From Acidobacteriaceae bacterium (GTDB lineage: Bacteria > Acidobacteriota > Terriglobia > Bryobacterales > Bryobacteraceae), in NCBI GenBank assembly GCA_019240475.1, contig JAFAYI010000031.1:528365-592364 (forward strand): 64,000 nucleotides of DNA, given 5' to 3'. The notes beneath the pieces were generated by a model. The model was not told where the DNA came from, searched no databases, and worked only from the letters and a program-made list of their open reading frames with translations. Position 1 is the stretch's first letter; every line of letters starts with the position of its first letter. This document shows, piece by piece, positions 46,416 to 55,686 of the stretch. Both the position numbers and the translations under genes were made by a program.

Positions 46416-47699
46416 ATGCTCAAACTTCTCTCATTTTGCGCGTGCATGGCCTTGCTGGGCGCGCCGGGGTGCGAAGCTCAAGGAACAGGCGCGAGCGCAA
46501 AGCCAACCGAGCACGTCATCGGCACCGTAACCAAGACGGATCCGGCGGCTCATACCGTGTCGGTGAAAGAAGACAAGACCGGCACGGAATATACGGTGCT
46601 TCTCGAAAATACGAAGACGCTGCTCAAGGTTTCTCCCGGAGCAAAAGACCTGAAGACTGCGACGCGGATTACGGCGGACGATCTGCAGGCGGGTGACCGG
46701 GTAGATATTCGAGGCAACAAGCCCGACGATGCCGCCGCGGCCACTGGCGGTCCGGAGGCGATCGCGGCGCGGAGTGTCGTGCTGATGTCGGCGCGCGAGC
46801 TAGCGCAGACTCATCAGCAGGAAGCGGCCGCATGGCAGCACAGCACGGCGGGCATCGTGAGCGCGGTGGACGCGGCCGGGCAGAAGCTACAGATCACCGC
46901 GCGAACGACGGAAGGTCCGAGATCCATGACCGTGCAGGTATCGCAGGCGACGCAGTTCACGCGGTACTCAGCAGCGAATCCGAAGACGCCTGCTCCTTCG
47001 CAGTTGACCGATATTGAGCCTGAGGATCAGGTTCGGGTGATCGGCCAGAAGAGCGCCGATGGCGAGACGATCGACGCCGAAAAGATCTATTCGGGCGCAT
47101 TCCGTACGATTGCGGGCACTGTGAGTTCTATCGGGCCGGATGGGAAGCAACTCACTGTGAAAGACCTTCAGACGAAGCAGCAAGTCGAAGTAGCTTTGGC
47201 GGACGATTCGGCGGTTCGAAAATTGCCGCCCGAGATGGCGACGGCATTGGCCAGGCGATTCAATCCAGCTCTGAGAGCGGCTTCGGGAAGCGGCGGACCA
47301 CCGAATGGAGGGAGCGCCGGCGGGGCGCCGCCATACGGAGCAAAGGCTGGTGAAGCGCCGGCTGCGGGAGGTAACGACACCGCGCGTAGCGAGGCAGCAA
47401 ATCCGAGTGGCAATCCTGCGAATGGCGGACCGCCGGGAAGCGCGGGGGCGGGCCGAATGCGCGGAGGCAACGGAGATCTCTCGCAAATGCTCGAGCGGAT
47501 TCCAAAGATCAGCGTTACGGATCTGAAGCCTGGGGATGCGGTCGTGATATCCGGGGTCGCGCAGGGCGCCGACAAAGGGCGCCTGGTAGCGTCTAGCATT
47601 ATTGCCGGCGTTGAACCTATTTTCCAGTCGGCCCCGCCGCAACAAGGCCGGTCGATGGGCGATTGGAGCTTGGACATGCAGGTTCCAGCTCAGCAATAA
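46416..47699 (+). CDS. Exported OB-fold-like (DUF5666-type) protein with Gly/Pro linker
   Basis: ATG 46416 gives 427 residues; an upstream ATG at 46383 would put 11 polar residues before the signal. The N-terminus LLSFCACMALLGAPGC suggests a signal peptide with a possible lipobox. Repeated small beta-barrel modules follow (VIGTVTKTDPAAHTVSVKED, IVSAVDAAGQKLQITA, IAGTVSSIGPDGKQLTVKD), then a Gly/Pro/Ala-rich linker at ~295-360 and a last module. It lies 20 bases before the TonB receptor start and is probably its operon partner. Confidence 0.72.
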   Translation: MLKLLSFCACMALLGAPGCEAQGTGASAKPTEHVIGTVTKTDPAAHTVSVKEDKTGTEYTVLLENTKTLLKVSPGAKDLKTATRITADDLQAGDRVDIRGNKPDDAAAATGGPEAIAARSVVLMSARELAQTHQQEAAAWQHSTAGIVSAVDAAGQKLQITARTTEGPRSMTVQVSQATQFTRYSAANPKTPAPSQLTDIEPEDQVRVIGQKSADGETIDAEKIYSGAFRTIAGTVSSIGPDGKQLTVKDLQTKQQVEVALADDSAVRKLPPEMATALARRFNPALRAASGSGGPPNGGSAGGAPPYGAKAGEAPAAGGNDTARSEAANPSGNPANGGPPGSAGAGRMRGGNGDLSQMLERIPKISVTDLKPGDAVVISGVAQGADKGRLVASSIIAGVEPIFQSAPPQQGRSMGDWSLDMQVPAQQ

Positions 47700-47719
47700 A
47701 GGGCGTAACCGGGAGGGAC

Positions 47720-50700
47720 ATGACTTCGAAGGCTCTACTTGTATTCTTGATGGCCCTGGCGGCGACTGGGGTGTTGCAGTCGCAGGGGACGGCGCAGGCG
47801 CCCGCCGGCCGTGGCGGCGCGACAGGCGCGGTGCGGGGTACTGTGAAGGACGATACGGGCGGAGTGATTCCGGGCGCGACGGTTACGCTCGCAAACCAGA
47901 ACGGCACCTTCCAGACAACCAGCACAAGCGCGACCGGTACATATAGCTTTCGGGGCGTTCCGGCTGGGACTTACACGGTTTCTGCAAGCTATGCCGGCCT
48001 GCAGCAGGAAGGAGTAAAGTCTGTTACGGTTACGGCCGGTCAAGGCGCGAACGGAGATCTCGTGATGACTGTGCAGACACAGCGGCAAGAGGTGACGGTC
48101 AGCGACACGAGCGGCGGAAATACAGTGAGCACCGAACCGACGAACAATGCGACGGCGCTGGTGTTGCGGCAAGAGGATCTGGATGCACTGCCGGACGACC
48201 CGGACGACCTGCAGGCGGATCTGGAAGCGTTGGCGGGGCCCGCGGCGGGTCCCGGCGGGAATCAGATCTTCATCGACGGTTTCACGGGCGGACGGCTGCC
48301 GCCGAAGGCTTCGATTCGAGAAATTCGAATCAACTCAAATCCTTTTTCAGCGGAATTCGACAAATTGGGATACGGACGTATTCAAATATTTACCAAACCC
48401 GGTTCCGATAAGTTCCATGGACAGGGATATTACAACATCAGCGACGATATCTGGAATTCGAGAAATCCATTCCTGTCGGTGAATCCACCTTTCCGGACCC
48501 AACTGTTCGGGGGCAACGTCAGCGGCCCACTCGGCAAGCACGCGAGCTTTTTCCTAGACGTGGAGCGGCGCAACATCGACGATAACGGAATTATTACGGC
48601 CACGGTTCCGACCTCGGATCTATTGAGCCATGTTTCCTATCAGAGCTATTTTCCGACTCCGCAGCGCAGAACGACGGTAAGTCCGCGCGTGGATTATCAG
48701 CTTGGAGCAAATAACACGCTAAGCTTCCGGTACGCCTACCTGGAGAACAATCACTTACTGACCGGCATAGGCGCTTTCGATCTGCCGAATCTGGCTATCG
48801 GCAATCTCACGCTGCCCAGCTATGGCTACTCGGAGTCGACTAACGAGCAGACGGCGCAGGTGGTGGAGACCGCGGTATTAAGCACGCACGCGGTGAATGA
48901 AACACATTTCGAGTTTGATCGTACGTACGAGAGCACGAAAAGCCAGAGCGACTCTCCGACGCTCGATGTGTCGCAGTCGTTTGTGGCGGGCGGTTCGGGT
49001 TATAGCTCAACCCAGTATCCACGAAGCTACGACCTGCAGAATTATTTCGAACTGCAAAACTACACAACGCTCACCGAAGGCGCGCACACGATTAAGCTCG
49101 GGATGAGGTTTAGAGGCAGCGCGCTATACGATTCGACGCCGCAGGGCTTCAACGGAGAGTATTCGTTCTTGGGTGGAACTTTTCCGGTGCTGGGGCCGAG
49201 CCTTCAACCGACAGGGGCGACGGCGCAGATCACGTCCATTCAGCAGTATCTGACGACACTGCAGTTGTTGAACGCGGGCTACAACAGCCAGACGATCACG
49301 GATGTGTTTCATTACGGGCCGTCGAAATACACGGTGAATGCCGGCAATCCATATATAGGACTGACGCAGATCGATTACGGACCGTTTGCCCAGGACGACT
49401 GGCGAGTAATGCGGAACCTGACGCTGAGCTTCGGGGTTCGGTACGAGGCACAGAACGACATTCCGGATCACAGCGATTGGGCGCCGCGCTTCGGGTTCGC
49501 TTGGTCGCCGGACTCGAAGGGGGCGAACGGGCGAGCCAAGACCGTCATTCGCGGCGGTTATGGGTTCTTCTACGACCGGTTCGCCATCACGAATGTTCTG
49601 ACCGCGTATCGATACGGCTTAAACACAAACAACCAGATCACGTTTACGCAGGACAATCCGACCATTTACGACGCCGCGTTTTCGACCGGCGTGCCGCTTG
49701 CGGACTTGACGAGCGCGACTACCAACCTAGCGCAACATTACGAGATCGATGGTCATCTGCAGGCGCCGCGCCTGATGCAAGGGGCCATCGGAGTAGAGCG
49801 CCAGTTGTTCGGTCATACCACGCTTTCGGTGAATTTCTTAAGCTCCCGAGGCGTGCATGAATTGCGCACGGTGGATATCAATGCGCCATATCCCATACCC
49901 GGGCAAGCGCCGCCTGCTTCGGGAGTTAGTGGCGGACGGCCGTATGGAGACGTAGGCGACATCTACGACTTTCAATCGGACGGAATTTTCAAGCAGACGA
50001 TGGTGCTGGTTAACGTCAATTCCAGCGTCGGGAAATGGCTTACTCTATTTAGCCGGTATAGTTACAACAATTCGCATAGCGACACGGACGGAATTACTAC
50101 TCTTCCGGCGGACCCGTATGACTTCGCCGCGGACTGGGGCCGCTCGGTGCTGGATATCGAGAACAACTTGTTTGTCGGGGGGTCCATTGCGTCGCGTTGG
50201 GGGCTGCGGTTTTCTCCATTTTTGGTGGCCCATAGTGGAACGCCATTCAACATCACGACTGGCACCGATCTCTTCTTGCAGGGGCAGGTAGCGCCAACGG
50301 CGCGGCCGACGGTTGTTGGGACGCCCACGTCATATATCTACGGCGTGCCTTACGGCAATCTGGATCCCGATCCGATCGTGCCCGCGCCTGGAACCACGGA
50401 CATGATCGAGCGCAATGCCGGCACGGGTCCTGGATTTATCGGCTTGAATCTGCGCGTGAGCAAGACGTGGGGATTCGGCACGACCAAGTTCCAAGGGCAA
50501 TCCGGAGGTTCGCGCTCCAATACGGGCGGAGGAGGGCCGCGAGGCGGGTTCGGCGGATTCGGCGGAGGCGGCCCGCGCGGCTTTGGCGGATCCGACACCG
50601 AGCACCGCTACAACCTGACGCTTTCGGTAAATGCTCGCAACATTCTGAATCACGAGAACCTGAACACGCCGAATGGAGCGCTGACGTCGCCGTACTTTTT

Positions 50701-50791
50701 GGAGTCCACCGGCATCACGGGCGGCTATGGGGCTGAGGCCACGGCAAGCAATCAGCGGCGCATCGACCTACAGCTGCGATTCTCTTTCTGA
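47720..50791 (+). CDS. Oar-like TonB-dependent receptor with CarboxypepD_reg domain
   Basis: ATG 47720 follows GGGAGGG at 47711-47717 and gives 1023 residues. A signal peptide is followed by an N-terminal beta-sandwich (RGTVKDDTGGVIPGATVTL ... YSFRGVPAGTYTVSASY), a plug region and a large beta-barrel ending in LQLRFSF, the terminal-Phe outer-membrane signature. Oar-like receptors are hallmark expanded proteins of Acidobacteriota and take up polymers or large ligands. A Gly/Arg-rich insert (GGGGPRGGFGGFGGGGPRG) near residue 950 is unusual. Confidence 0.92.
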   Translation: MTSKALLVFLMALAATGVLQSQGTAQAPAGRGGATGAVRGTVKDDTGGVIPGATVTLANQNGTFQTTSTSATGTYSFRGVPAGTYTVSASYAGLQQEGVKSVTVTAGQGANGDLVMTVQTQRQEVTVSDTSGGNTVSTEPTNNATALVLRQEDLDALPDDPDDLQADLEALAGPAAGPGGNQIFIDGFTGGRLPPKASIREIRINSNPFSAEFDKLGYGRIQIFTKPGSDKFHGQGYYNISDDIWNSRNPFLSVNPPFRTQLFGGNVSGPLGKHASFFLDVERRNIDDNGIITATVPTSDLLSHVSYQSYFPTPQRRTTVSPRVDYQLGANNTLSFRYAYLENNHLLTGIGAFDLPNLAIGNLTLPSYGYSESTNEQTAQVVETAVLSTHAVNETHFEFDRTYESTKSQSDSPTLDVSQSFVAGGSGYSSTQYPRSYDLQNYFELQNYTTLTEGAHTIKLGMRFRGSALYDSTPQGFNGEYSFLGGTFPVLGPSLQPTGATAQITSIQQYLTTLQLLNAGYNSQTITDVFHYGPSKYTVNAGNPYIGLTQIDYGPFAQDDWRVMRNLTLSFGVRYEAQNDIPDHSDWAPRFGFAWSPDSKGANGRAKTVIRGGYGFFYDRFAITNVLTAYRYGLNTNNQITFTQDNPTIYDAAFSTGVPLADLTSATTNLAQHYEIDGHLQAPRLMQGAIGVERQLFGHTTLSVNFLSSRGVHELRTVDINAPYPIPGQAPPASGVSGGRPYGDVGDIYDFQSDGIFKQTMVLVNVNSSVGKWLTLFSRYSYNNSHSDTDGITTLPADPYDFAADWGRSVLDIENNLFVGGSIASRWGLRFSPFLVAHSGTPFNITTGTDLFLQGQVAPTARPTVVGTPTSYIYGVPYGNLDPDPIVPAPGTTDMIERNAGTGPGFIGLNLRVSKTWGFGTTKFQGQSGGSRSNTGGGGPRGGFGGFGGGGPRGFGGSDTEHRYNLTLSVNARNILNHENLNTPNGALTSPYFLESTGITGGYGAEATASNQRRIDLQLRFSF

Positions 50792-50841
50792 TTCGGATAG
50801 CAGGAGAGATCGCGCTAGCTACAATCCTCAAAGGAGACCTT

Positions 50842-51489
50842 ATGAGGAGACTGGCGTGGCTTGGATTGGGGCTTGCGTTGCTGCTGCCGGCGAGCGGCCG
50901 CGACACCGGATGGAAGCAACTGTTCGATGGAAAAGATTTAAACGGCTGGAAACATGTCGGACCGGGCGGCATGACGGTCGAGAACGGCTTGATTCAAACC
51001 CACGGCGGGATGGGATTGCTCTACTGGACGGGGAGCAAACTGGGCGATTGCGTGCTGCGAGTGGTGTACAAGATGCGCGACCAGAACGACAACTCCGGTG
51101 TCTTCATTCGCATCCCGGTGGCGCCGACCGAGCCATGGATGCCGGTGAACTACGGCTACGAAGTGCAGATCGATAATGTCGCCCCCGGTGAAGATGAGTA
51201 TCACGTGACGGGAACGCTGTATTCATTGACAAAGCCGCTGGCGCGCCCGGGGAAGCCGGGACCGGAGTGGAACACGATGGAGATCACGCTGGACGGGCCG
51301 CGGACGATTGTGACGGTAAATGGCGTCAAGGTGACGGATTACACGGAAGGCCAGCCGGTTCCTCCGAAGAAGTTGGATTTCGAGCCGGAACGCGGGGAGC
51401 GTCCGACGTACGGCTATATCGGCCTTCAGAACCACAGCGATAACGATATCGTGTTCTTCAAGGAGGTCGCGGTGCGGCCGCTGAAGTAG
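50842..51489 (+). CDS. DUF1080 protein (3-keto-disaccharide hydrolase type)
   Basis: The 215-residue protein has a signal peptide (RRLAWLGLGLALLLPASG) and the DUF1080 laminin-G-like fold with WKQLFDGKDLNGWKHVG and NDNSGVFIRIP. Family members hydrolyse 3-keto-glycosides made by periplasmic dehydrogenases. The start ATG follows AAAGGAGA. It sits 50 bases after the TonB receptor, consistent with a shared sugar-uptake role. Confidence 0.88.
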   Translation: MRRLAWLGLGLALLLPASGRDTGWKQLFDGKDLNGWKHVGPGGMTVENGLIQTHGGMGLLYWTGSKLGDCVLRVVYKMRDQNDNSGVFIRIPVAPTEPWMPVNYGYEVQIDNVAPGEDEYHVTGTLYSLTKPLARPGKPGPEWNTMEITLDGPRTIVTVNGVKVTDYTEGQPVPPKKLDFEPERGERPTYGYIGLQNHSDNDIVFFKEVAVRPLK

Positions 51490-51513
51490 GGCGGGGGCGG
51501 CGATCTCAGGCGA

Positions 51514-52884
51514 GTGACATCACCAAAGAGGGAAACCGGCGCGTCGGGGCTGACGCGCGGCATGGGCCTGTTCCCGGCGCTAGCGGCCAACATGCTGCAG
51601 ATGGTGGGCGTGGGGCCGTTCCTTACGATTCCGCTGATTCTGGCGGCGATGGGTGGGCCACAGGCGCTGCTGGGCTGGATTTTGGGAGCGCTGATTTCGC
51701 TGTGCGACGGGTTAGTTTGGGCGGAACTCGGCGCCGCGATGCCGGGTTCGGGCGGCTCCTACGATTACTTGCAGCAAGCGTTCGGACCCAATTCGCTGGG
51801 CCGGCTGATGGGGTTTCTGTTCCTTTGGCAGGTGATGCTAGCCGCGCCGCTGACGGCTGCATCGGGCGGCGTGGGGTTTGGGGATTATGCGCGCTACCTG
51901 CTGCCCTGGCTCACGGGTCCAGAGCAAAAAGTCATGGCGGTGGCGGTGTGCCTAGTCTCGACATGGTTGTTGTATCGCGATATTCGATCAATCGGCAAGA
52001 TTTCGACGGTGTTGTGGGTGGGCCTGATGATCGCGATGTGCGCCATCATCTGGGGCGGAGCGTGGCATTTCGATGCGGCGCGAGCCTTCGATTTTCCAGC
52101 GGGCGCGTTCCATTTGTCGCCGGGATTCTTTTTAGGGTTGGGCGGGGCGACGCTGCTGAGCATGTACGACTATAGCGGGTATTTCACCGTCTGCCTGATC
52201 GGCGGCGAAGTGAAGAACCCGAGCGTCACGATTCCGCGTTGCGTGCTGCTTTCCATCGGCATTCTGGCGGTGATGTATATGGCGATGACGCTATCCATCA
52301 TAGGCGTGCTGCCATGGCGGGAAGCCATCGGCTCGCATGCCATCGTGTCGGATTTCATGGAACGACTGTACGGCGTAAAGGCTGCGAGCGTGATGACGGG
52401 GCTTATTCTTTGGGTGGCGTTCGCGTCGGTGTTCTGCGTGCTGCTTGGATACACGCGGGTGCCATATGCGGCCGCGGCGGAAGGACATTTCTTCTCGGCG
52501 TTCGCGCGCGTTCACCCCAGGCGTCACTTCCCCTCTTTTTCCGTTGTCTACATGGGCGTGGTTTCGGCGGCGGTGTGTTTTCTAAGCCTGGAGGCGCTGA
52601 TCAAGGCGCTGATCGTAATTCAGATCATCACGCAGTTCATTGCGCAATGCATCGCTGTGATCTTGATTAGACGCCGGCGAGCGAGGGCGCTGCCGTTCCG
52701 GATGCCCTGGTATCCGGTTCCCGCGCTGGTGGCGATTGGCGGGTGGATCTTCATATTGGTGGAGAGCGGGGCTTGGTATATCGCGAGCGGCTTCGCGCTG
52801 CTGGCGCTCGGGGTGGCAGCGTATCTGTGGAGGGCGCGACGGCTCATGGAGTGGCCATGGAATGCGCGGACGGTTACCAGATGA
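51514..52884 (+). CDS. APC-superfamily amino acid/polyamine permease
   Basis: The 456-residue protein has about 12 helices and the APC N-terminus GLTRGMGLFPALAANMLQMVGVGPFLTIPLIL, with MPGSGGSYDYLQQAFG in helix 3. Substrates are amino acids or polyamines, unspecified here. GTG 51514 is used because GLTRGMGL belongs to the family N-terminus; ATG 51562 would cut it. It converges on the ICMT-like gene with an 11-base overlap. Confidence 0.88.
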   Translation: MTSPKRETGASGLTRGMGLFPALAANMLQMVGVGPFLTIPLILAAMGGPQALLGWILGALISLCDGLVWAELGAAMPGSGGSYDYLQQAFGPNSLGRLMGFLFLWQVMLAAPLTAASGGVGFGDYARYLLPWLTGPEQKVMAVAVCLVSTWLLYRDIRSIGKISTVLWVGLMIAMCAIIWGGAWHFDAARAFDFPAGAFHLSPGFFLGLGGATLLSMYDYSGYFTVCLIGGEVKNPSVTIPRCVLLSIGILAVMYMAMTLSIIGVLPWREAIGSHAIVSDFMERLYGVKAASVMTGLILWVAFASVFCVLLGYTRVPYAAAAEGHFFSAFARVHPRRHFPSFSVVYMGVVSAAVCFLSLEALIKALIVIQIITQFIAQCIAVILIRRRRARALPFRMPWYPVPALVAIGGWIFILVESGAWYIASGFALLALGVAAYLWRARRLMEWPWNARTVTR

Positions 52885-53437
52885 ACGGCACAAGCGCTTT
52901 CACGCTTTGCTTGTAGTTCGTGTACTCGGCGCCGAATTGCTCGACCATGTAGCGCTCTTCGATGAGGGATTTCAGGCGCCAGCCGATGGCCGCAAGGACC
53001 ACTCCGAGAAAACCCCGCAGCTGGCCGAATGCGATGGCGGTTCCGAGCATCGCGAATATAAAACCCGAGTAAATGGGATGGCGCACAAGGGCGTAGGGAC
53101 CCGAGCGAATCAACTGATGATCTTGCTTCACCGTGATCTCGCCACTCCAGTTGCGCCCTAAGAAGAAGCGCGCCCAAAAGGCGAACAGCACACCCGCAAA
53201 CAGGAGAACGACGCCGATAGTGTAGGCGATATTCGAGGGAGGGAACAGGCGCGTACCGAGATAGCCCATTTGGACTCTGCGAACGAAGAGAAGCATCACG
53301 GCCAGAACCAGCAGCACTATTTGAACGGCGCGCGCGGCGCCCGAATATTGGCGCACAGGCTGCTTGGTTCGGAACGCGGCCGCGAGCCAGACGACGGCGA
53401 CGAAGATCCAGGTGTAATCGATGATGTCGAGATTCAT
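52874..53437 (-). CDS. Isoprenylcysteine carboxyl methyltransferase-family membrane protein
   Basis: The 187-residue protein has four to five membrane helices and the ICMT/PEMT signature IRSGPYALVRHPIYSGFIFAMLG, where SAM binds. Bacterial members methylate unknown membrane-near substrates. It begins 5 bases downstream of the sugar porter stop on the same strand. Confidence 0.85.
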   Translation of the reverse strand: MNLDIIDYTWIFVAVVWLAAAFRTKQPVRQYSGAARAVQIVLLVLAVMLLFVRRVQMGYLGTRLFPPSNIAYTIGVVLLFAGVLFAFWARFFLGRNWSGEITVKQDHQLIRSGPYALVRHPIYSGFIFAMLGTAIAFGQLRGFLGVVLAAIGWRLKSLIEERYMVEQFGAEYTNYKQSVKALVPFIW

Positions 53438-53442
53438 AGCCG

Positions 53443-54771
53443 CTAGGCGATGCCGAGCTTGCGCTGCATGTCTTCGAGCGTGATGCCCTTGGTCTCAGGA
53501 TAGTAAGCGAGCACAACGAAGAACATCAGGAGCATCATGACGGAGAAGAATACAAAGGGAGCGCCGCGCGAATAGGAGGCAACCTGCGGAAAACCGAACG
53601 AAATGATGGCGTTCACCAGCCAATGAGTGAGGGTTCCGAGACTCTGGCCCTTGGCGCGTACGCGGTTCGGGAAGACTTCGCTGATATAGACCCAGATGAC
53701 CGCGCCTTGCGAAAAAGCAAAGAAGGCGATGAAGCCCACCAGGAGCCATACCAGCAGCCACTCGTTGGAGCTCATAAAGAAGATGACGGCGACGCCCGCG
53801 AGGCAAACGGTCATCCCGGCGGCGCCGACCACGAGAAGTTTCTTGCGCCCGAAGCGGTCGATGATAGACATCGCGAACATGGTGAAGACGAGATTCGTAA
53901 AACCGATCAGGACGGCTTGCAAATCGCCGGACATTTTGCTGAAGCCGGCGCGGGCGAAGATATCGTTCAAGTAATAGAGGATGGCGTTGATGCCCGAGAG
54001 CTGATTGAACGCGGCGATGGAGACGGCGAGAAAAATCGGCTTGGCGTATTTGCGGCTAAACAGCGGTTCGCTGGCGTGGCCGTGTTCGATATCGATGGAG
54101 CGGGCAATGTCGTCGAGTTCGGCATCGATATTCTGCTCGCCTGCCAACTGAAGCGCGGTTCGCGCTTCTTCTCTACGCGCCTTCTGCATGAGCCAGCGAG
54201 GGCTGCGTGGGATGGTGTAGAGCATCACGAAGAAGAACAGCGCGGGGAGGCCGGAGACGCCGAGCATCCAGCGCCAGTCTTCGGCGCCAAACGCGGCCCT
54301 GCCGATGAGGTAGTTCGAAAGATAAGCGAGCAGGATGCCAATGACGACGTTTACTTGAAAGACACCGACGAGACGCCCTCGCCATTTAGCAGGAGCGATT
54401 TCGGCGATGTACATGGGACCGAGCACAGAGGAGCCTCCCACGCCGAGGCCGCCGATGAACCGAAAGAACAGGACCGCATCCCAGTTCCATGCGAAGCCGC
54501 AGCCGAGCGCGGAGATCAGGTACAGGATGGCCATGAACCGAAGACTGTCGCGGCGTCCATAACGATCCCCGGGAAGGCCGGCGAGCGATGCGCCGACGAT
54601 GGTTCCCACCAGCGCGATGGCGACGGTAAAACCGAGACCCCAATCGGACAAAGCGAACGTATGCTTCAGGCCCGACGTAGTGCCCGAAATGACAGCGGTA
54701 TCGAATCCGAACAGAAGGCCGCCGAGCGCAGCCACTACCGTGCTCTTAATGAGCGTAGCGGTGAGTCTCAC
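53443..54771 (-). CDS. Sugar porter (MFS, XylE/GLUT-like)
   Basis: The 442-residue protein has twelve helices and sugar-porter motifs: GLLFGFDTAVISG in helix 1, GDRYGRRDSLRF, RFIGGLGVGG, the loop IPRSPRWLMQKARR and the C-half DRFGRKKLLVVGAAG. It should import a hexose with protons. Its start overlaps the stop of the ROK kinase gene (ATGA), making an uptake-phosphorylation pair. Confidence 0.92.
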   Translation of the reverse strand: MRLTATLIKSTVVAALGGLLFGFDTAVISGTTSGLKHTFALSDWGLGFTVAIALVGTIVGASLAGLPGDRYGRRDSLRFMAILYLISALGCGFAWNWDAVLFFRFIGGLGVGGSSVLGPMYIAEIAPAKWRGRLVGVFQVNVVIGILLAYLSNYLIGRAAFGAEDWRWMLGVSGLPALFFFVMLYTIPRSPRWLMQKARREEARTALQLAGEQNIDAELDDIARSIDIEHGHASEPLFSRKYAKPIFLAVSIAAFNQLSGINAILYYLNDIFARAGFSKMSGDLQAVLIGFTNLVFTMFAMSIIDRFGRKKLLVVGAAGMTVCLAGVAVIFFMSSNEWLLVWLLVGFIAFFAFSQGAVIWVYISEVFPNRVRAKGQSLGTLTHWLVNAIISFGFPQVASYSRGAPFVFFSVMMLLMFFVVLAYYPETKGITLEDMQRKLGIA

Positions 54772-55658
54772 GCGTGACTTCCTTGAGCAGATCCTATGTC
54801 CGCGGCGTGTTCGGCGAGAACCAGCGCGCCCAGTACTCCCGGGTAATCAAGCTGCGGACGTTGTATGTATTCGTCCAGGCCGTCGAGGATGTCCCGATGG
54901 CGGACGTAGCCCGCCAGGATGCGTGCGAATTCTTCGCGGATCATGGCGAACAGGTGCGGCTGCTGCATGACGCCGCCGCCGAGCAGAAAGCGGCGTGGCG
55001 ACAGCGCGAAAGCCAGATTGGCGAGGCCGAGCGCGATATAGCGGGCTTCGAGCGGCCAGGCGGGATGGTCGGCGGGAAGTTCGCGCGCGGGCTTGCCCCA
55101 ACGTTGTTCAAGCGCGGGTCCTGAAGCGAGGCCTTCGAAGCAATCGCCGTGGTAGGGACAGATGCCGGGGAAGGAATCGCGGACGTCATGGGGGAAGCGG
55201 AGATGGCCCATCTCGGGATGAACGAGTCCGTGCACGACGCGGCCGCCCACCAGCGCGCCGCCGCCAATACCGGTTCCGATCGTTATGTAGACGGCATCCT
55301 GGAGGCCTCGGGCGGCGCCCCAGCGGGCTTCGCCCAGGATCGCGCCGTTGACGTCGGTATCGAGGCGGGCCGGCACGCGCAGGGCGCGTTTGACTTCGCC
55401 GAGCAGATCGAAGCCGCCCCACTCTGGTTTCGGCGTAGAGGTGATGTGGCCGTAGCTGGGCGAGGACGGATCCAGATCGACGGGACCGAAGGAAGCGATC
55501 CCCAACGCGGAGACCGAATACCGGCGAAAGAAGCCGATCACTTTATCGATGGTTTCGCCGGGCGAGGTGGTCGGAAATTGGGCCGTCTCCAGATCGCTAG
55601 GGCCGCTGCCCACCCCGCACACAAACTTGGTGCCGCCTGCTTCGATTCCTCCAAGCAT
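54768..55658 (-). CDS. ROK-family sugar kinase (fructokinase-like)
   Basis: ATG 55658 gives 296 residues; the longer open frame upstream lacks conserved features. The ATP motif GGIEAGGTKFVCGVG, the TIGTGIGGGALVGG phosphate block, and the zinc-site GHLRFP ... CPYHGDCFEGLASGPA are those of Bacillus-type fructokinases. It likely phosphorylates fructose or glucose brought in by the coupled porter. Confidence 0.9.
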   Translation of the reverse strand: MLGGIEAGGTKFVCGVGSGPSDLETAQFPTTSPGETIDKVIGFFRRYSVSALGIASFGPVDLDPSSPSYGHITSTPKPEWGGFDLLGEVKRALRVPARLDTDVNGAILGEARWGAARGLQDAVYITIGTGIGGGALVGGRVVHGLVHPEMGHLRFPHDVRDSFPGICPYHGDCFEGLASGPALEQRWGKPARELPADHPAWPLEARYIALGLANLAFALSPRRFLLGGGVMQQPHLFAMIREEFARILAGYVRHRDILDGLDEYIQRPQLDYPGVLGALVLAEHAADIGSAQGSHA

Positions 55659-55686
55659 GCTCTTGAGTATAAGCAAGAGCGGGAAA

